Below are positions 30,479 to 34,166 of a stretch of 34,166 nucleotides of DNA, piece after piece. The notes beneath the pieces were generated by a model. It was not told where the DNA came from, searched no databases, and worked only from the letters and a program-made list of their open reading frames with translations. This DNA comes from Selenomonas sp. GTDB lineage: Bacteria > Bacillota > Negativicutes > Selenomonadales > Selenomonadaceae. Location: assembly GCA_017635515.1 (NCBI GenBank), contig JAGBLH010000223.1, forward strand, positions 1 through 34,166. Direction: 5' to 3'. Position numbers and translations under genes: made by a program. Position 1 is the stretch's first letter; every line of letters begins with the position of its first letter.

Positions 30479-33400
30479 ATGGCAATTTCTACGAGTACAA
30501 TGAAGTCCTTCATGGATGTATTGGCGCAGTACAAAAATGACACCACGACTAGCGGCATCGCGATTCTTGACCATGCAGTGCGCGCGGTTTCGGGGTTTAA
30601 TAGCCTGCAGGCTGCTATTGATGCCTTTGTGGCTGATGTGACGGATACAAGTGAATATGAGGACGTTGACGAACGCCTTAAAGAGACCTGTGGCATCGTC
30701 CTCGGGACTAAAGAGGCCATCTATACCGCAGATACTGGCGCTGTCAGCGGTTCCAATGCGGGAAACAAAACAACGAAGAACGCGGTGACCATTGTGCCAG
30801 AGGAAACCAACAAGAAACTTAATGAGTTTGAACGGCCAGATGCTAATTCTCGCACTCCGCACCACTATAATGCCGACGGGGTGGAGCACACCTTCTATAT
30901 CAAGTGGCCAACAAGCTTCACTCAGGTCGTAGATCGGAAGTGGCAAAATATTGATGATTATGATCCAACAAATTGGGATACAATTGATTTAAAAAAACAT
31001 GAAAAATATTACATTAAAGACCCAAAGAAAACTGAAAACCCAGGCTACTTTACGGCGGATGATCTGGAAGATAGCATTCAGACTATCAGCAGGGGAATTG
31101 AGCATTGGTGGGTTGAGCAAAGCGCCCAGTTGATTTACGATTCTTTTGGCGTGGATTTTAACGGCAAAACCTTGGTGGTAGACTTCGTGGTGAACCAACC
31201 TGACTTACAGGCGATTACCTCTCCTGCAAACGAGAAGGATTATGATTTTACGCCTACAGATGAAATCCGTATGTCAATCGCACTTTCCACGTACGGGATA
31301 ATAGATGCGTATGATGTGAACGGCAACACTCGCATTAAAGATGGAGCACAGGAGTGCTATCTGGATCGCACCATTGCCCATGAAATGGTGCATGCCGTCA
31401 TGTATGGAAATGGCACCTTGAAGGGCTATGAAAAAAATAAAGGCGTCAGTATGCCGCAGTTTTTCACTGAGGGCGTTGCAGAGCTCATCATGGGCTTGGA
31501 TGATTATGACGCGGACAAGACAGAAGAAATCCTGGAACTGGCCAATGATTCTGAGAAGTTGTCAGAGGCGATGTCTTTGGAAGGCGGGACGGGAAAAGAC
31601 ATCTGCTATACCGCCGGCTATATGTTCCTGCGCTATCTCTGTAAGCAGGGACTGAACAACCCGTCAGCGGTTGCGGATGTCGAAGAGACTGAATGCTACT
31701 ATGGAAATGGCGAGGAGCTTGGAGAAGGTGATGACGTAAGAGACGCGGTTATCAAGATCGATGTCTATAACGATGGCAAGACGGTAGATGTTACGGATAA
31801 GGTGGATGAGGGCGTCAGAATCGACCTGACAGGTGCCAATGTAAAGGTCAGCGACAAAACAGGGGATGTAATCTTTACGTTGAGTGGCACCCGAATTTCA
31901 GGTGAGGCGTTTTCCGTGGAGGGCAACAAAGTTACGGAAACGACAAAACCGCTGACGGTCTGGGAGGGCAGCATTATCACCACTGCTGATGACGGAAACT
32001 TCAATTTAGAGGCGGACGGCGTTATAGATGTCGAGAGAAAAGGCAATAGCAATACTACCATCAACGGCGTACTATTCGCCGTCACTAACGCACCAGAGGA
32101 TGGCGTCACCTTCAGGAAACGGGGCGGAATTGTAGAAGCAGAGCTTGACGCTGATGCAGAGCTTGACGCTGATAAGGAAACCTTAACGGTAGGTGGTGAC
32201 TTCACTTTTGAAGTGGACGAGCTTGCCGAAAAGGGCGGCATTGCCGTCTATGTGGATGAGGCGGGCAGCCATGTGACGAGGCTGGCTGATGGCGACAAGG
32301 TAATTGTCACCAAGGGCGGCCTTTCGACCACCTACACCGCTGCTGGCGGGATGCTGGAAGTCAAATATTCAGACGGCAGTTCCACGACCACCAAATCCTA
32401 CTCCCGCGGAAACTGGACTGCCTTCACCGCCACCTGGGACGGAACTGCTGAACCCGTGGTGGGCACAGGCCTAAAATCAGGGACTGTAATCATGGGGGGC
32501 AAAGAACTGACCTCCGTGGTGGACGGGGCCATGATTGATGCTCAGGGCAATGTCACCGCAGATGGGAACAAGGCCGTTGCCACCATCAAAGAAGAGGGAG
32601 AATTCTTGAACTATAAGTCCAAGGCTACATCGAAAGCACAGGAAATCATTATCACCGACACCAACGGAGTGAACTGGAATATCGACAACAGCGCATCTAG
32701 TGGGCGCACTTTTGTTGATGTGGGCGTGATCAGGGACAGTGAAGGAGAATTCCAGGGAAGCAGGTCCGTGAATGAGGCGGTGAACTTCACCGCAGGTAGT
32801 GGCAAGAGCGAGGTGGCGATTTACAGCGATGCAGATTCCAGCATCCAGGGTGGCGCAGGGAACCTCATCGCCACCGTCGGCGGCGAGGGCAACCATCACT
32901 TGACCGCAGGCTCCGGCAGCAAGAATGAGCTCTATGACTTAGGCACGGGAGAGAACACCATCACCGGCGGTTCCGGCAAGACCATCTTTCAGTCCAAAAA
33001 CGAAAAGGGCAAGCTGGTGGCAGGCACAGGCCAGAATACCTTCCAGACTACCAAAGGCGTCACCAACAAGATTGAAGGCTACACCTTCGGCAGGGACGAG
33101 GTTTCCATAGGAGCCGTCATCGGCTACTACGACGACTTCGTCGTGGGAGAAGGAACCATAAGCTATGAAGACAAAAACACCTATGGCGAGTTGGACGTAT
33201 CCTCCGGCACAGGCACCGGCAATGCGTATATGGTGACCATGGTGGACAGCACGGGCCACAAGACCCGCGTGGGCTGGACAGGAGAAGACGGCGGCACCGT
33301 GGATGCATCCTCTGAGACGAAGCCCTTTGTGCTCATCGGGGACCGGAATAAAGATGCCAAGGATATCCTCATTGGAGGAACGGGCAATGATGTCATCTAT

Positions 33401-34166
33401 GCCGGTGAAAATGACATCGTGAGGGGAGGCGCAGGCAGGAACGAGATTCACCTGCTGGGTGGAAGCTGCAGAACCGTAGAGTTCGGCACTGCAGGAGCCA
33501 AGGACGAAGTCGCAGGTTTCATGCCAGGCTTTGATGTGGATGATGCAGACAGTATCTACCTCATGGATAGCTCAGTCACAGATAGCCTGGATATCAAATT
33601 CGATGGCAAGGATGCTGTCCTGAAGAGCGGCAGCACCAAAATGACGGTGAACTCCGTCCAGAAGAACGGGAAAACCAATGCGGCAGAACTGCTCATCGGC
33701 GGGGTCAAGGTGGCAGCCATCGCGAAGGGCACCACCGCCACCATCAGCGAAGCAGACTACGCCGATGTCTATTTCGCCACAGGTTCCGCAGGCTTGGACT
33801 TCAAGGATGTGAATGATGACCTTACCATCGACCTCTCGGATAAAAATCGTTTCAGGAACATCAAGACTGTCACTGGAGGTAAGGACACCACCATCCTTAT
33901 GGGCGGCAGCGGCAAGACCACTTTGGTCTCTGGCGGCGGCGACACCAGTCTCTGGGGCGGCACAGGCAATGCCCTGCTCGTTGGCGCCAAAGACGCCAGG
34001 GACGAATTCTTCTTCTTTGGTGAAAGCGGCAAAGACACCATCTCTGGCTTTGAAGCAGGAACGGAAGATACCAGCGATGTTCTGAACATCTATGGCTCCG
34101 CCATCACGAAAATCAAGGGCACAGATAAGGGTGTAGAAATCTACACCAGTGACAGTTCCAAGCTCC
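30479..34166 (+). CDS. Giant RTX-like protein with N-terminal zincin-type metalloprotease motif (3' end missing)
   Basis: At least 1229 codons with no stop before the window ends. ATG 30479 (MAISTSTMKSFMDVLAQYKN) has GGGAG 9 nt upstream; an out-of-frame ATG 5 nt earlier yields only 9 residues. There is no signal peptide. Residues 301-305 read HEMVH (ATIAHEMVHAVMYG context) and are followed 26 residues later by FTEGVAELIMG (Glu331, Glu335), the HExxH-E pattern of a zinc metalloprotease. After about residue 425 the protein is beta-rich and repetitive. Towards the end it shows RTX-like nonapeptides such as GGTGNDVIYAG (about 966-976) and GGSGKTTLVSGGGDTSLWGG. Calcium-binding repeats without a signal peptide suggest type I secretion. 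The first third is AT-richer than the surrounding genes. Confidence 0.85.
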   Translation, partial: MAISTSTMKSFMDVLAQYKNDTTTSGIAILDHAVRAVSGFNSLQAAIDAFVADVTDTSEYEDVDERLKETCGIVLGTKEAIYTADTGAVSGSNAGNKTTKNAVTIVPEETNKKLNEFERPDANSRTPHHYNADGVEHTFYIKWPTSFTQVVDRKWQNIDDYDPTNWDTIDLKKHEKYYIKDPKKTENPGYFTADDLEDSIQTISRGIEHWWVEQSAQLIYDSFGVDFNGKTLVVDFVVNQPDLQAITSPANEKDYDFTPTDEIRMSIALSTYGIIDAYDVNGNTRIKDGAQECYLDRTIAHEMVHAVMYGNGTLKGYEKNKGVSMPQFFTEGVAELIMGLDDYDADKTEEILELANDSEKLSEAMSLEGGTGKDICYTAGYMFLRYLCKQGLNNPSAVADVEETECYYGNGEELGEGDDVRDAVIKIDVYNDGKTVDVTDKVDEGVRIDLTGANVKVSDKTGDVIFTLSGTRISGEAFSVEGNKVTETTKPLTVWEGSIITTADDGNFNLEADGVIDVERKGNSNTTINGVLFAVTNAPEDGVTFRKRGGIVEAELDADAELDADKETLTVGGDFTFEVDELAEKGGIAVYVDEAGSHVTRLADGDKVIVTKGGLSTTYTAAGGMLEVKYSDGSSTTTKSYSRGNWTAFTATWDGTAEPVVGTGLKSGTVIMGGKELTSVVDGAMIDAQGNVTADGNKAVATIKEEGEFLNYKSKATSKAQEIIITDTNGVNWNIDNSASSGRTFVDVGVIRDSEGEFQGSRSVNEAVNFTAGSGKSEVAIYSDADSSIQGGAGNLIATVGGEGNHHLTAGSGSKNELYDLGTGENTITGGSGKTIFQSKNEKGKLVAGTGQNTFQTTKGVTNKIEGYTFGRDEVSIGAVIGYYDDFVVGEGTISYEDKNTYGELDVSSGTGTGNAYMVTMVDSTGHKTRVGWTGEDGGTVDASSETKPFVLIGDRNKDAKDILIGGTGNDVIYAGENDIVRGGAGRNEIHLLGGSCRTVEFGTAGAKDEVAGFMPGFDVDDADSIYLMDSSVTDSLDIKFDGKDAVLKSGSTKMTVNSVQKNGKTNAAELLIGGVKVAAIAKGTTATISEADYADVYFATGSAGLDFKDVNDDLTIDLSDKNRFRNIKTVTGGKDTTILMGGSGKTTLVSGGGDTSLWGGTGNALLVGAKDARDEFFFFGESGKDTISGFEAGTEDTSDVLNIYGSAITKIKGTDKGVEIYTSDSSKL
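32138..32173 (+). repeat. Exact 18-bp tandem duplication inside the giant gene
   Basis: GCAGAGCTTGACGCTGAT occurs twice in a row (32138-32155, 32156-32173), encoding AELDAD twice. The copies are identical at the nucleotide level, so the duplication is recent or still slipping. Confidence 0.9.

Noticed and set aside
1-34166. CRISPR array, prophage or insertion-sequence transposase
   Set aside because: No regularly spaced repeats, phage structural genes or transposase motifs were seen on either strand. The only mobile-looking items are the small repeats at 16941 and 18954.

Overview
The window most resembles a chromosome segment of an anaerobic, Gram-negative-walled Firmicute of the Selenomonas type (Negativicutes). 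It is GC-rich with strong AAGGAGG-like ribosome binding sites, yet it has a periplasmic glucose-1-phosphatase, lipoproteins and a methylmalonyl-CoA decarboxylase of the succinate/propionate route. This assignment is inferred from gene content and family resemblance, not from a marker gene.

Layout. 1-376: tail of an unidentified frame, a consensus promoter, two tRNA-Leu genes and a terminator. 402-2512: an exported NlpC/P60-fold protein whose catalytic Cys is Ser, then a broken L-lactate dehydrogenase gene. 2518-7563: a methyl-accepting chemotaxis protein, trpS, an exported protein of unknown function and a small unknown protein. 7564-13226: transport genes (POT peptide permease, azlCD, yhdT-panF) and an isochorismatase-fold hydrolase, with a gene-poor stretch at 11110-11358 that may encode a small RNA. 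13279-16870: a likely signalling operon on the minus strand (YitT-like membrane protein, lipoprotein, PAS-GGDEF diguanylate cyclase, degenerate histidine kinase).

16930-21100: a triple-hairpin intergenic repeat, a set of helically phased direct repeats at the promoter, and the fructose operon fruR-fruK-fruA. A 136-bp inverted-repeat element lies between fruK and fruA. 21181-24548: scpB, an AAA-ATPase/PD-(D/E)XK protein and larE, all without their usual partners.

24559-30377: an AfuA/HptA-like binding lipoprotein, glucose-1-phosphatase (agp), a YesM-type histidine kinase, a HAD phosphatase and a YesN-type AraC response regulator. Together they look like a three-component system for sensing and using external sugar phosphates. 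A duplicated fragment of the HAD gene follows the regulator.

30479-34166 (runs off the end): a very large protein frame with no stop codon in the window. It has an HExxH...E zinc-protease-like N-terminal part, a long beta-rich middle and RTX-like glycine/aspartate repeats, and no signal peptide, which suggests type I secretion. Its first third is AT-richer than the rest of the window, so it may be a mosaic or acquired gene.
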